Assembly (NCBI GenBank): GCA_015064095.1
Contig: SVSW01000011.1
Coordinates: 1 to 39,345 of the forward strand
Length of the DNA: 39,345 nucleotides
Source of the DNA: Oscillospiraceae bacterium
Lineage (GTDB): Bacteria; Bacillota; Clostridia; Oscillospirales; CAG-272
Direction of reading: 5' to 3'
Below the pieces are notes generated by a model that was not told the origin of the DNA, searched no databases, and saw nothing but the letters and a program-made list of their open reading frames with translations. Positions 1-7,849 of the stretch are shown in pieces. Each line of letters begins with the position of its first letter. Position 1 is the stretch's first letter. The translations under genes were made by a program, and so were the position numbers.

Positions 1-143
1 TTATCGCGCTCCGCTTCGAGCTTTTCCGCCTCGTGCAATCTTTGATTGTACTGCATTATATTGATCGCCGTGAGTATCGCCGATAGCACGAGCAGAACGG
101 CGATCGCCAATACCGCCAACTGATTTACTTTTCTTTTTTCCAT
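1..143 (-). CDS. divIC: Septum formation initiator DivIC/FtsB (partial, C-terminus beyond window)
   Basis: The ATG at 143..141 opens a frame that stays open to the window edge (47 codons). It shows a short basic N-terminus (MEKRKVNQ), one hydrophobic helix at about residues 9-28, and then the start of a polar helical region (QYNQRLHEAEKLEAERD). This is the plan of DivIC/FtsB proteins: a short cytoplasmic tail, one membrane helix and an extracellular coiled coil that joins FtsL and FtsQ/DivIB at the division septum. Its place directly after yabP-yabQ matches the conserved Bacillus/Clostridia order. No Shine-Dalgarno sequence precedes the ATG, so translation is probably coupled to yabQ. The yabQ frame runs through this whole stretch in another phase (see the finding). 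Confidence 0.8.
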   Translation of the reverse strand, partial: MEKRKVNQLAVLAIAVLLVLSAILTAINIMQYNQRLHEAEKLEAERD

Positions 144-723
144 ATTTAGTATTCGTATCGGTCAAGCCCGAAAGCTGGGCCGAAAGCAAAAGCTCCTTCT
201 TTTTATTTTCCGAATAGCTTTTTATAAATTTTTTATTCCTTGCGAGTTTGATCGCTTTTGCGGCCTTTGCGCCTGCGCGGGCTATTACTCGAAGCGGAAC
301 TGCGAGAATAAACAAGGCAAGCGAAAAAGCATATCGCACGGCAAAGCCCGAAAGCTCCGACAGCGGCAAAACCAGCCGTGAAAGCAGCATCTTATATAAT
401 AAATATCCGCAAAGGAAGCAAAGCGGTGCGGCGATACGGAACTGCCCATCGTTGAACCTATATATAATAAGGATCAAAAGCACTCCCGCCATGACCGTAG
501 TAAAAAGATCATGCAAAAAGACCGCCGTGCTCAAAAAGCCTCGCCTCTTGCGCAAAGGAAACGGCATTTTTATCTTCTCAAGCCTTGCGCGCAGCCCTTC
601 GCAGTAGACCTTCCCGAATATTACGGGCAAAACCGCAAAAGCATCGTATAGCACGCCGATAAACGCGCCCCCGACAAGCGACGCCGCGCAAAAAAGCGCA
701 AACGCGACCTGCGAGACCTCCAT
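1..723 (-). CDS. yabQ: Spore cortex biosynthesis protein YabQ
   Basis: A 240-codon membrane protein. Hydrophobic segments lie at about residues 7-35, 67-88, 95-115 and 128-148, followed by a long basic tail. The YabQ family is a sporulation membrane protein that localises to the forespore outer membrane and is needed for cortex formation in Bacillus; the role here rests on the family and on the neighbours yabP, rqcP and divIC. The ATG at 723..721 overlaps the yabP stop by one base (TGATG), implying translational coupling. About the last 47 codons overlap divIC in a different phase and are very basic and Gly/Ser/Arg-rich, unlike a real domain. The natural protein may end near base 144 if there is a frameshift in the A-rich stretch around 196-211. 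Confidence 0.75.
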   Translation of the reverse strand: MEVSQVAFALFCAASLVGGAFIGVLYDAFAVLPVIFGKVYCEGLRARLEKIKMPFPLRKRRGFLSTAVFLHDLFTTVMAGVLLILIIYRFNDGQFRIAAPLCFLCGYLLYKMLLSRLVLPLSELSGFAVRYAFSLALFILAVPLRVIARAGAKAAKAIKLARNKKFIKSYSENKKKELLLSAQLSGLTDTNTKYGKKKSKSVGGIGDRRSARAIGDTHGDQYNAVQSKIARGGKARSGAR

Positions 724-1010
724 CAGCCGATCACCCTGCCGAAAAGACCCCTCTTTGTGTCCTTGCCGCGGTCATAATATGAAAGCCCCTCAACATTACC
801 CGTGATCTCGAGCGTGCCGTTCGTTGTATCAAGAGATGAAATGCGAAGCCCCACACCGTCAACCGTCAACTCACCGCAGACGGTTTTAAGCACGACAGAG
901 GTATCGTCAAAGCTATCGACCTCGGTTACTCCCGTCAGCCGAACGGACTTTCTGTCCCGCAAAAAAAGCTCGTGCGCCATCTCTTTGGTATTTTTTATTA
1001 TATCAGCCAT
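723..1010 (-). CDS. yabP: Sporulation protein YabP
   Basis: A 95-residue soluble protein of the YabP family, whose members are made in the mother cell under sigma-E and are needed for spore cortex assembly with YabQ. The sequence is a run of short beta-type segments (SVRLTGVTEVDSF, TSVVLKTVCGELTVDG, LRISSLDTTNGTLEITG) followed by SYYD, typical of this small family. I chose the ATG at 1010..1008 because GGAGGT lies 5 nt upstream; a start nine codons earlier has no ribosome site. The stop overlaps the yabQ start by one base. A sigma-E-like promoter lies just upstream (1041-1069), giving a leader of roughly 25 nt. Confidence 0.85.
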   Translation of the reverse strand: MADIIKNTKEMAHELFLRDRKSVRLTGVTEVDSFDDTSVVLKTVCGELTVDGVGLRISSLDTTNGTLEITGNVEGLSYYDRGKDTKRGLFGRVIG

Positions 1011-1040
1011 ATGTGACCTCCGTATAAATATTCTCATAAA

Positions 1041-1069
1041 TATTTATGCGGCGGCAAAAAAAATTATTC
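1041..1069 (-). promoter_or_regulatory. Candidate sigma-E (mother-cell sporulation) promoter of yabP
   Basis: On the minus strand GAATAAT (1063-1069) is separated by 14 nt from CATAAATA (1041-1048). Family knowledge: the Bacillus sigma-E consensus is KMATAWW, 14 nt, CATACAHT. The -35 match is complete and the -10 matches 6 of 8. It overlaps the rqcP stop codon and lies about 30 bases before yabP, a gene known to be sigma-E dependent in Bacillus. It could let yabP-yabQ be expressed separately from rqcP. Confidence 0.5.
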
Positions 1070-1306
1070 TATTATTTCATACATTGAGGCAGCCTCGTCC
1101 TTTTTGACATACTCTCGCACGTCTGTGACACGAAAACGCAGAGTGCGCTGGCCGAACGTCACCTCAACGATATCTCCCTCTTTTACATCATACGAAGCCT
1201 TTGCTCGGCGGCCGTTTACCGTAACGTGCTCGGCATCGCACGCATCGTTTGCAACGGTGCGGCGCTTTATGATGCGCGACACCTTCAAAAATTTATCAAG
1301 TCTCAT
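1064..1306 (-). CDS. rqcP: RqcP (YabO/HslR), S4-domain ribosome quality control protein
   Basis: An 80-residue protein that is almost only an S4 RNA-binding domain: MRLDKFLKVSRIIKRR at the N-terminus, then VTVNGRRAKASYDVKEGDIVEV. RqcP binds stalled 50S subunits carrying peptidyl-tRNA and works with RqcH to add alanine tails. Length and the LDKFLKVSRIIKRR motif fit RqcP better than heat-shock Hsp15. The genomic position (mazG, then rqcP, then yabP) is the classic Bacillus yabN-yabO-yabP order. Only 25 nt separate it from the HU terminator, so its transcription must come through that terminator or from a promoter inside HU. No strong ribosome site is visible before its ATG. Confidence 0.88.
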   Translation of the reverse strand: MRLDKFLKVSRIIKRRTVANDACDAEHVTVNGRRAKASYDVKEGDIVEVTFGQRTLRFRVTDVREYVKKDEAASMYEIIE

Positions 1307-1331
1307 TTTTCTGCATCTTTCGCAAAAACAA

Positions 1332-1362
1332 AGGGCTGCCTTTCTTGGCAGCCCTCGGTTTT
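1332..1362 (-). terminator. Intrinsic terminator after HU
   Basis: A 9-bp perfect stem (AGGGCTGCC / GGCAGCCCT, 1332-1340 and 1347-1355) with a 6-nt loop. On the minus strand it is preceded by A-rich sequence and followed by TTGTTTTT. It starts 15 bases after the HU stop and ends 25 bases before the rqcP start. It probably lets HU be expressed far above the downstream genes. Confidence 0.8.
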
Positions 1363-1369
1363 TTAATAA

Positions 1370-1642
1370 TCAGTTTACGGATTCCTTGAGAGCCTTGCCT
1401 GCGGAGAAAGCGGGGTGCTTTGCTGCTGCAATGGTGATGGTCTCGCCGGTCTTGGGGTTGCGGCCGGTTCTTGCGCCTCTTGCCTTGACCTCGAAAGTGC
1501 CAAATCCAACGAGCTGAACCTTGTCACCTGCTTTGAGAGCATCGGTGATAGCTGCGAAGGTAGCGTTTACTGCTGCCTCTGCGTCCTTTTTCTTGAGGTT
1601 AGCGGAAGCTGCAACTGCTTCGATCAACTGTGTCTTGTTCAT
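1370..1642 (-). CDS. hup: HU family DNA-binding protein
   Basis: A 90-residue histone-like protein. It begins [12 protein letters not shown], has the helical N-terminal half with [16 protein letters not shown], then [22 protein letters not shown], the beta-arm signature with the Arg-Asn-Pro tip, and ends with the usual C-terminal helix. It binds and bends DNA nonspecifically and compacts the nucleoid. The ATG at 1642..1640 is preceded by AAAGGAAAGGA; longer in-frame extensions only read through the AT-rich promoter. It has its own promoter (1684-1712) and terminator (1332-1355), as expected for an abundant protein. Its insertion between mazG and rqcP is the one departure from the Bacillus order. 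Confidence 0.96.
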   Translation of the reverse strand: MNKTQLIEAVAASANLKKKDAEAAVNATFAAITDALKAGDKVQLVGFGTFEVKARGARTGRNPKTGETITIAAAKHPAFSAGKALKESVN

Positions 1643-1683
1643 GGTTCTTTTCCTTTCCTTTATCAATAATATTTTACTTATTA

Positions 1684-1712
1684 ATAATAACATTTTTTTT
1701 GGCAATTTGCAA
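1684..1712 (-). promoter_or_regulatory. Sigma-A-type promoter of HU
   Basis: Minus strand TTGCAA (1707-1712), 17-nt spacer, TATTAT (1684-1689), with TG one base before the -10. It lies in the very AT-rich gap between mazG and hup. Confidence 0.7.
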
Positions 1713-1730
1713 GAGGATTTTGAAAAAATT

Positions 1731-2561
1731 TTACGTTTTTTTGGTGTTTTTTTCAATTTTTTTCTTATTTTCGTCCCAAATCGCGTCAAGCTCTTGCATT
1801 GTGAGTGATTTTATGTCCATTCCCTTTTTTGAAACCTCATTCTCTATTGCTTCAAATCTGTCTATGAACTTATCAGTTGCTCTGTTAAGTGCATTTTCGG
1901 GGTTTATTCCGAGCTTTCGGCAAAGCGACGTAACTGTCAGAAGAAGATCGCCCATTTCCTCCTCGATTGCATTCGTGTCGCCCTTTTCGACCGCCTCGAT
2001 AAGCTCAAATTTTTCCTCATCGAGCTTTGTCAGCACCTCATCGGCGTTTGCAAAATCGAAGCATTTGGCTTTCTTCCCGACCTTTGTCGCGCGCATCAGT
2101 GCCGGCAGCTGCGGCGGGATCGCACGGAGCTTATCGGTGACGGTTATCCTCTGCTTTTCGTCGCTTTTGATCTTCTCCCAATTCGCGAGCACCTCACCCG
2201 ATGAGCTGACACAAACGTCGCCGAAAACGTGAGGGTGGCGGTGTATCAGCTTTGTGCAGACCCCCGTTGTAACATCTTCGGTCGAGAAAACGCCCTTTTC
2301 CTCCTCTATGCGTGTGTGAAAAACGACCTGAAGCATAACATCTCCGAGTTCTTCGCAAAGAAGTGTCGGATTTTCGGTGTCGATAGCCTCGATGACCTCA
2401 TAAGTTTCCTCTATCAGATCCTCGCGTATGCTATGGTGATCCTGCTCCATATCCCACGGACAGCCGCCGGGTGAGCGCAAGATCTCCACGACCGCCGCAA
2501 GATCGGTAAAATCATATTTTTCCTTGCCGCACAGCTCTTTTATTTTGTCTTCTCTTTTCAT
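1731..2561 (-). CDS. mazG: Nucleoside triphosphate pyrophosphohydrolase MazG
   Basis: About 276 residues with two MazG domains, the full-length form (YabN C-terminal part in Bacillus). MazG hydrolyses (d)NTPs to NMP and pyrophosphate, clearing aberrant nucleotides. Domain 1 shows [15 protein letters not shown], the EEtyE helix and [13 protein letters not shown]. The linker has the conserved HRHPHVFGD. Domain 2 shows [17 protein letters not shown] and [12 protein letters not shown] prefer the ATG at 2561 because TTGAGGA sits about 7 nt upstream; the ATG two codons earlier lies directly against that site. Unlike Bacillus YabN there is no N-terminal methyltransferase-like domain. It is the last gene of the long operon before HU. 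Confidence 0.95.
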   Translation of the reverse strand: MKREDKIKELCGKEKYDFTDLAAVVEILRSPGGCPWDMEQDHHSIREDLIEETYEVIEAIDTENPTLLCEELGDVMLQVVFHTRIEEEKGVFSTEDVTTGVCTKLIHRHPHVFGDVCVSSSGEVLANWEKIKSDEKQRITVTDKLRAIPPQLPALMRATKVGKKAKCFDFANADEVLTKLDEEKFELIEAVEKGDTNAIEEEMGDLLLTVTSLCRKLGINPENALNRATDKFIDRFEAIENEVSKKGMDIKSLTMQELDAIWDENKKKIEKNTKKT

Positions 2562-4182
2562 TATCATTCCTCAACAATCGTATTTTTTTCATTATTTTTA
2601 TAATTTTTTCACTTTTCGGCAAAAACACAAGATCTTCCTCGCGTACAGAGCCGTTCCATGCCGCAAAAACAAGATAGGATAAAACATCAAGCACTATTAC
2701 GGCAAAAAGCGAAAGCCTTGAATCCGAGCCGCTCGAAACAAGCACCCAATAAAGATAAAGCGATGAAGCACTCGGTATCAAAGCGGCAAAAAGCGGACGC
2801 CACGCGGCAAATACCGAACCTCTCGTGCCGCAGGAATGTCGCTCCGTAAAATAAAGGTTAAAAGAAACTATCGTCAGGTCGCAAAGAAGCGTGCTTATGG
2901 GGGCTGCAAATATTCCGATCCTCGGCGAAGCGAGCAAAAAATATTCGATCACTGTTTTTACACCGACGCCGAAAAGCATCGAATATATCGGCAATCTCTC
3001 TTTTTTATAGCTTTGAAGCACCGCATTCGTTACCGTTATCATGCACGACGAAAATACCGCAGGTGCAAGCAGTGACAGCATCGGAGCTGCAAGCCCGACC
3101 GCATTTTTTTGCGACGGATAAAGCAAAAGAAGTATCGGCTCCGAGAAAACCGCAAGCCCGATTGCTGCCGGCACGGTTATAAGTGATGTCAGGCGTACCG
3201 CGGAAAGCAAAAGACTGCGCTCTCTTTCTCTGTCGCCGAGCTCCGCCGCCGAGGCGAGCATGGGAGCGACCGTGACGGCTATCGGAGAAATAAACGACGG
3301 AACGAGATTAAAAAGCGGTATTGCAAGGTTTCCGTAGCTTGAATACATTGAATTTGCCTCTGCCGCCGAAAACCCCGCCGCCTGAAGCCGAGATGACACG
3401 AGCGCCGTATCTATTACACCCGTCAGGCTGATAACCGCCGCACCGAGCGTTATCGGCGCGGCAATACGCAAAAGCTCTTTTAGTATTCTTCTCTCCCGCC
3501 GTGCCTTTTTTGCACCGTTTCGATGTCGCAGTTTGACCGAAAACAGATAAACCGCACAAAGAAGCGAGCCTGCGGAGATACCGGCTATTGCAAACGCCGA
3601 AAGCTCATGCGGTGCACAGCCGAGCCTCTGCCCGAGGGCGCAGAAAAGAAGTCCGAGGACGAGCTTTCCTGCGGATTCAATCACCTGTGATACCGCCGTC
3701 GGGTACATCACGCCGCGGCCTTGAAAATATCCGCGCACCGCACTTGAAAGACTGACAAAAAGCAAAGCCGGAGCGATGGCTCTTATCGAGATCGCCGCCT
3801 CGGGAATTTTGATCGAGGCGGCGACCGTATCGGCGAAAATATACATAAATCCGCCGCATACCGCACCAATGACGAAAAAAAGCTTAAGCGAGGTCGAAAA
3901 AACGCCCTCTGCTCCCTCCTCATCGCCTTGCGCGATACGGCGCGAAACGAGGATCGACACGGCGACGGGAAGCCCTGCCGTCGATATCATAAAAAGCAAA
4001 GTATAAATGTGATAAGCCGCCAAAAAATACGCCATGCCCTCAATGCCGATCATCGTGACGAGCGGTATTTTATAAAAAACTCCGATGAGCTTAACGGCGG
4101 CAGCTGATGCCGTTAAAAGTGCGACGCTTGAAAGAAAGCCGTTCTTGGCTTTCCCTTTATCGCTTAGGGTCAAAGGACTCAC
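2512..4182 (-). CDS. spoVB: SpoVB/MurJ-like oligosaccharide flippase family membrane protein
   Basis: A 556-residue polytopic membrane protein with about 14 hydrophobic segments, of the polysaccharide biosynthesis/MOP superfamily. It begins with the typical helix-1 pattern (AAVKLIGVFYKIPLVTMIG) and carries GYFQGRGVMYPTAVSQVIE in helix 4, a hallmark of the SpoVB/YabM group. Members move lipid-linked sugar precursors across the membrane; SpoVB is needed for spore cortex peptidoglycan. The gene order (this gene, then mazG, rqcP, yabP, yabQ, divIC) matches Bacillus yabM-yabN. The start is uncertain: GTG at 4182 lies 1 nt after the previous stop, but GAGGTGAG also fits as a ribosome site for the TTG at 4173. 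The 3' end overlaps mazG by about 50 bases after an A7 run (see the finding). Confidence 0.88.
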   Translation of the reverse strand: MSPLTLSDKGKAKNGFLSSVALLTASAAAVKLIGVFYKIPLVTMIGIEGMAYFLAAYHIYTLLFMISTAGLPVAVSILVSRRIAQGDEEGAEGVFSTSLKLFFVIGAVCGGFMYIFADTVAASIKIPEAAISIRAIAPALLFVSLSSAVRGYFQGRGVMYPTAVSQVIESAGKLVLGLLFCALGQRLGCAPHELSAFAIAGISAGSLLCAVYLFSVKLRHRNGAKKARRERRILKELLRIAAPITLGAAVISLTGVIDTALVSSRLQAAGFSAAEANSMYSSYGNLAIPLFNLVPSFISPIAVTVAPMLASAAELGDRERERSLLLSAVRLTSLITVPAAIGLAVFSEPILLLLYPSQKNAVGLAAPMLSLLAPAVFSSCMITVTNAVLQSYKKERLPIYSMLFGVGVKTVIEYFLLASPRIGIFAAPISTLLCDLTIVSFNLYFTERHSCGTRGSVFAAWRPLFAALIPSASSLYLYWVLVSSGSDSRLSLFAVIVLDVLSYLVFAAWNGSVREEDLVFLPKSEKIIKIMKKIRLLRNDNEKRRQNKRAVRQGKI

Positions 4183-4183
4183 C

Positions 4184-5464
4184 TCAAATAAAGAAATCCT
4201 TTAAAGTCCTTTTCGATTCATATTTTATCTTTTCAACGTCGAGTGTTTTAAATTCCCCGTCAAGATAGAGCACGCGGCCGTCTACCATATTCATTCTGAC
4301 ATCGCTTGAGCGCGCACTGTATGCGAGCATTGAATATTTATCGTAAAGAGGAATATTATTAAGCTCATCGACCGAGATCAAAACAAGGTCTGCACGGTAT
4401 CCGACCTCAAGCCTTCCGCAATCGGATCTTCCCTGCGCCATCGCGCCGTTTTCGGTTGCGATCTTCAGCATTTCTCTTGCGTTCGTTACCGTTGGGTCTT
4501 CCTGCGCGCCCTTGTGCAAAAGTGCGGCAAGCTGCATCTCCCGAAGGAGATCCAAGCGGTTATTGGACGATGCGCCGTCCGTTCCGAGGGCGACGTTAAC
4601 TCCGCCGTCGATCAGCTTTCTTACGGGCATGATCCCGCTTCCGAGCTTTAAATTACTCACGGGGTTATGCGAAGCACTGACACCGTGCTTTGCCATAATG
4701 GCAATATCCCCGTCCGTGACCTTAACGCAGTGTGCCGCGCAAACGCTGGCATCAAGCACCCCAAGGCTCTCAAAATAAGCAATGGGCGTCATTCCGTGAC
4801 GTGCTATGCACTGCTCGTGCTCGTTCTGCGTTTCCGAAACGTGTATCTGTATGCCGAGCCCGTGCTCCTTTGCATATTCGCCGATGCGGCGCATCGGGGC
4901 TTCCGCATTTGTATATTCTCCGTGTATGCACATATCAACGATTATTCTGCCGTCCTCCGCGCCGTTAAACTTCGACAAAAGATCAAGCGTTTCATTGAAG
5001 CGAAAATCGTTTTCGGGTGTTGTGTTCGCGTCCGAGGTATATCCGCGCGAAAGATTGAGCTTTATTCCCGAATTTATAGCGGCTCTCGCAGTCTCGTCCA
5101 TAAAAAAGTACATATCCGAGAACGAAACGACACCGCCTCGTATCATCTCAGCCACGGCAAGCTCCGATGCGCAGGCAACGATCCTTTCGGTCAGCTTATC
5201 CTCTGCCGGAAAGATCTTCTCAAAAAGCCAGCGGTCAAGCGGAAGATCGTCCGCATAGCCGCGAAGCGCTGTCATGGCGGCGTGGCAATGCGTGTTATAA
5301 AATCCGGGGATCAGAAGATCGCCACGTCCGTCAATGATCTCATCGGCGGTGATGCACTCCTCGGTGATCTTCTTTATTATCTTATTTTCAACAAGAACAT
5401 TGACGGATCTGTTGCCAAATCCGTGATCGTCCGTCAGTATGACATTCTTAATTAATATGCTCAT
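4184..5464 (-). CDS. mtaD: Amidohydrolase, MTA/SAH deaminase type
   Basis: A 426-residue metal-dependent TIM-barrel amidohydrolase of the TrzN/AtzA/MtaD group. Metal ligands can be read in order: H59 and H61 in NTHCHAAMT, H208 in QIHVSET (with E211), H245 in AAHCV, and D296 in LGTDGASSNN. In the characterised branch these enzymes deaminate 5'-methylthioadenosine or S-adenosylhomocysteine to the inosine products, helping methyl-cycle salvage in organisms lacking nucleosidase routes. The residues do not settle the exact substrate; guanine or chlorohydrolase-like relatives cannot be excluded. The 5' end overlaps the preceding kinase-like gene by 17 bases and spoVB follows 1 nt after its stop, so it is mid-operon. 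Confidence 0.85.
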   Translation of the reverse strand: MSILIKNVILTDDHGFGNRSVNVLVENKIIKKITEECITADEIIDGRGDLLIPGFYNTHCHAAMTALRGYADDLPLDRWLFEKIFPAEDKLTERIVACASELAVAEMIRGGVVSFSDMYFFMDETARAAINSGIKLNLSRGYTSDANTTPENDFRFNETLDLLSKFNGAEDGRIIVDMCIHGEYTNAEAPMRRIGEYAKEHGLGIQIHVSETQNEHEQCIARHGMTPIAYFESLGVLDASVCAAHCVKVTDGDIAIMAKHGVSASHNPVSNLKLGSGIMPVRKLIDGGVNVALGTDGASSNNRLDLLREMQLAALLHKGAQEDPTVTNAREMLKIATENGAMAQGRSDCGRLEVGYRADLVLISVDELNNIPLYDKYSMLAYSARSSDVRMNMVDGRVLYLDGEFKTLDVEKIKYESKRTLKDFFI

Positions 5465-6359
5465 TTTTGATAAATTCGTAATACATTGCTCCGTTCGGCA
5501 CGAAGATCGACGGTATGCTTTCTATTCCTTCCGTTTTTTTCATCAGGCGCTCAGCCTCGCGGTAATATTTGCTGTCCGATCTTATTGTATCAAGCATCGG
5601 GCGCAAAAACTGTGTCAGTATATTTATCTCATAGGGTATCGTTGAGTCTATCGAAACATCTTCCGTTCCCATATGCGGAAAAATATTTTTGTCCTCATTT
5701 TTTCGGACGTTTTCCCAAAGAAACATAGTGTATTCAGGTGATGCACCGCGGAAATTGCGGTCACGCACTATTCTTCGCATAAGGCGGATCTCATTCGGCT
5801 CGAAAACCGTTCCGCCGACATCGAGCGAGCTTCTCGGACATATGCAAACACTCCTTGATCGTTCACCGCAAAGCTCTGCCGTTATCTCCGGGTATATCGC
5901 TTGGATACCCTCAAAAATATAAATACCGTCGGGATCGGGGTCAAACTCGTAAAAGCCGGAGCGCTTTCCCGTGATAAAATCAAATCTCGGTATCTTCGTT
6001 GGTCTGTCATTAAAAATATCCTGCGTACAGGAAATAAACATATCAAGATCGAGTGCGTCTATCGAATCAAAATCGGGCGATTCATCTCCTATATCGGATA
6101 TATGAACGTCGGAAAAAAAGTCATCAATGGAAATAACGTGAACATTTCTTCCGTGCTTTGAAAAATCCTCAATAAGCTTTTTTGCCGTTGTGGTTTTTCC
6201 CGAGCAAGTGGGGCCCGACAACGCCACCGTTTTAATATCCGGTATAGAACATATCTTTTCGATCGACCGATCAAGATATGCCTCGAACTCTTGCTCGGTT
6301 TTTGCAACGAAGCTCTTTGCTTCTTCTATACTGTCAAATTTCTTTTTTGAATATTTCAT
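5448..6359 (-). CDS. Uridine kinase-like P-loop protein
   Basis: 303 residues. A short helical N-terminus (about 1-40) precedes a P-loop kinase domain with Walker A GPTCSGKT (residues 49-56), an ISIDDFF motif after strand 2 and IYIFEGIQAIYPE as the following strand. This is the layout of the phosphoribulokinase/uridine kinase family, in which the enzyme phosphorylates uridine or cytidine. It is longer than ordinary Udk (about 210 residues). Related Firmicutes proteins often have an extra N-terminal TGS or ThrRS-like region; here only a short N-terminal stretch is present, so the true substrate is open. It lies 5 nt after hemZ and overlaps the next gene by 17 bases. Confidence 0.75.
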   Translation of the reverse strand: MKYSKKKFDSIEEAKSFVAKTEQEFEAYLDRSIEKICSIPDIKTVALSGPTCSGKTTTAKKLIEDFSKHGRNVHVISIDDFFSDVHISDIGDESPDFDSIDALDLDMFISCTQDIFNDRPTKIPRFDFITGKRSGFYEFDPDPDGIYIFEGIQAIYPEITAELCGERSRSVCICPRSSLDVGGTVFEPNEIRLMRRIVRDRNFRGASPEYTMFLWENVRKNEDKNIFPHMGTEDVSIDSTIPYEINILTQFLRPMLDTIRSDSKYYREAERLMKKTEGIESIPSIFVPNGAMYYEFIKNEHIN

Positions 6360-6364
6360 TCCTT

Positions 6365-7849
6365 TTACAGTGAAAATTGCTCGCGGTAAAATTCATCTGT
6401 TTCTCGCTCGATCTCTCGGCGTCCGCCGTCCTCGAGGTACTCATACGGGTATTTTTTATTGAAAATACGCTTAATAACGGATTTTTCCTCAGAGCTCTCG
6501 GGATACCGAACGAGCTTTGTAACAGCTCCGGCACCTGCGGCAAAAATACTGTGTACCTCCTCCATCATGTAAATGTTGTAGCGTCCCTCCGCGCCCTCAA
6601 GCGCAAAGCCCACATTTTCAAGATTTCCGACCGTATTCTTCTGGCGATACATATAATAAGGCTTATATCCCGCGGCAACCGTTCTGATCTGCGAATAATC
6701 AACGCATTTTCCAGCATCTCCGCCGCGAAGCGAATATACATTACAGTTGCGGCGCAGAAAATCAGACGCCTTTTTGACGCAGAACGTGTGAACGGTTATA
6801 TTATCGGGACGCATCGAAATAATTTTGTCCACAGTTGCCGAGAACGATTTGAAATTATCTCCCGGCAGACCTGCAATAAGGTCGGTGTTGATATATTTTA
6901 TGCCGCTTCGGCTCGCAATATCATAAGCACGGAAAAAATCCGAGCTTGAGTGATTTCTTCCGATGCCGCGAAGCACATCGTCTGACAGCGTTTGAGGATT
7001 TATGCAGACCCGCGTGACACCGTGAGCTACGGCGATCGCCATTTTTTCCTCCGTTACCGTGTCGGGTCTTCCCGATTCGAGAGTGAATTCCTCAAGTGTC
7101 GACACATCGCAATTAGAATTTATTTTTGAAAGCAAGAAGCGAAGCTGATCCGGTTCAAGTATCGTGGGCGTGCCGCCTCCGATATAAACCGTCTTGACAT
7201 TAAGCCCGAGCCTTTTTATCTGTGCAAATATCGAATCGATCTCATCTCCGAGCTTAACGAGATAATCGGGGATAAGGGAGATCAGCCTTTTTGACGTGTA
7301 AGACACAAACGAGCAATACGCGCAACGCGAGGGGCAAAAAGGAACTGATATGTAAACGCTGCAATCAAGCGGCGAGGGCGTACCTATTATAGACGATTCC
7401 GCCAGCGCGACATCGGTGGCGAGCGAAGCCTTCTTCGGAATTACCGAATATTTTTGATTGAGTATCTTTTTTACCCTTGTTTTGCTGTATCCCGATTGCA
7501 AAAGCTCCATTGCTACCTTTGAGGGGCGGACGCCCGTTAGCATTCCCCAAGACGGGCGGTAACCGAGCAGCTCTCCGCCGGCGGCAAGCATTGCCGCACC
7601 GACTGCTATTTTGAGCGTTCTTTCCTCGGTCGCCTCGGGGGAATATTCCTCGGTCGCCTCGGCATCGGCAACCTTTTCGTCAAATACAAGGTGTACCTTT
7701 GCCGTTACTCCCGTTTCGGATTTTTCTATCCCGACCGTGACCGAAAGACCGTCGTCCTCAGAATCGGAGAATTTCACGCCGGGGAAGAAGATCATGCAGA
7801 GCATCTGCACATAGTATTTATTCAGTTCTCCGTTTAACGTGACTTTCAT
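6365..7849 (-). CDS. hemZ: HemZ-type coproporphyrinogen dehydrogenase (radical SAM)
   Basis: 494 residues. The N-terminal 160 residues are the domain typical of HemZ, including LGYRPSWGMLTGVRPSK. The radical SAM core begins YISVPFCPSRCAYCSF with the CxxxCxxC cluster at C172, C176 and C179, followed by VYIGGGTPT and INTDLIAGLPG. HemZ-family proteins were described as oxygen-independent coproporphyrinogen III oxidases. Many sit in organisms without a full heme pathway, so the exact reaction here is uncertain. No other heme genes are in the window. The gene overlaps dtd by 4 bases. A small in-frame duplication gives an ATEE-YSPE-ATEE segment at about residues 65-76. Confidence 0.85.
   Translation of the reverse strand: MKVTLNGELNKYYVQMLCMIFFPGVKFSDSEDDGLSVTVGIEKSETGVTAKVHLVFDEKVADAEATEEYSPEATEERTLKIAVGAAMLAAGGELLGYRPSWGMLTGVRPSKVAMELLQSGYSKTRVKKILNQKYSVIPKKASLATDVALAESSIIGTPSPLDCSVYISVPFCPSRCAYCSFVSYTSKRLISLIPDYLVKLGDEIDSIFAQIKRLGLNVKTVYIGGGTPTILEPDQLRFLLSKINSNCDVSTLEEFTLESGRPDTVTEEKMAIAVAHGVTRVCINPQTLSDDVLRGIGRNHSSSDFFRAYDIASRSGIKYINTDLIAGLPGDNFKSFSATVDKIISMRPDNITVHTFCVKKASDFLRRNCNVYSLRGGDAGKCVDYSQIRTVAAGYKPYYMYRQKNTVGNLENVGFALEGAEGRYNIYMMEEVHSIFAAGAGAVTKLVRYPESSEEKSVIKRIFNKKYPYEYLEDGGRREIERETDEFYREQFSL
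7622..7662. repeat. 17-bp direct repeat inside hemZ
   Basis: TTCCTCGGTCGCCTCGG occurs at 7622-7638 and again at 7646-7662, a period of 24 bases (8 codons), so it keeps the frame. It lies in the variable N-terminal region of hemZ and adds acidic residues only; probably a replication-slippage duplication. Confidence 0.8.

Noticed and set aside
4667..5455. Plus-strand ORF of 262 codons opposite the amidohydrolase
   Set aside because: The minus strand encodes a complete family member with all metal ligands; the antisense ORF has no start signal and no recognisable domain.
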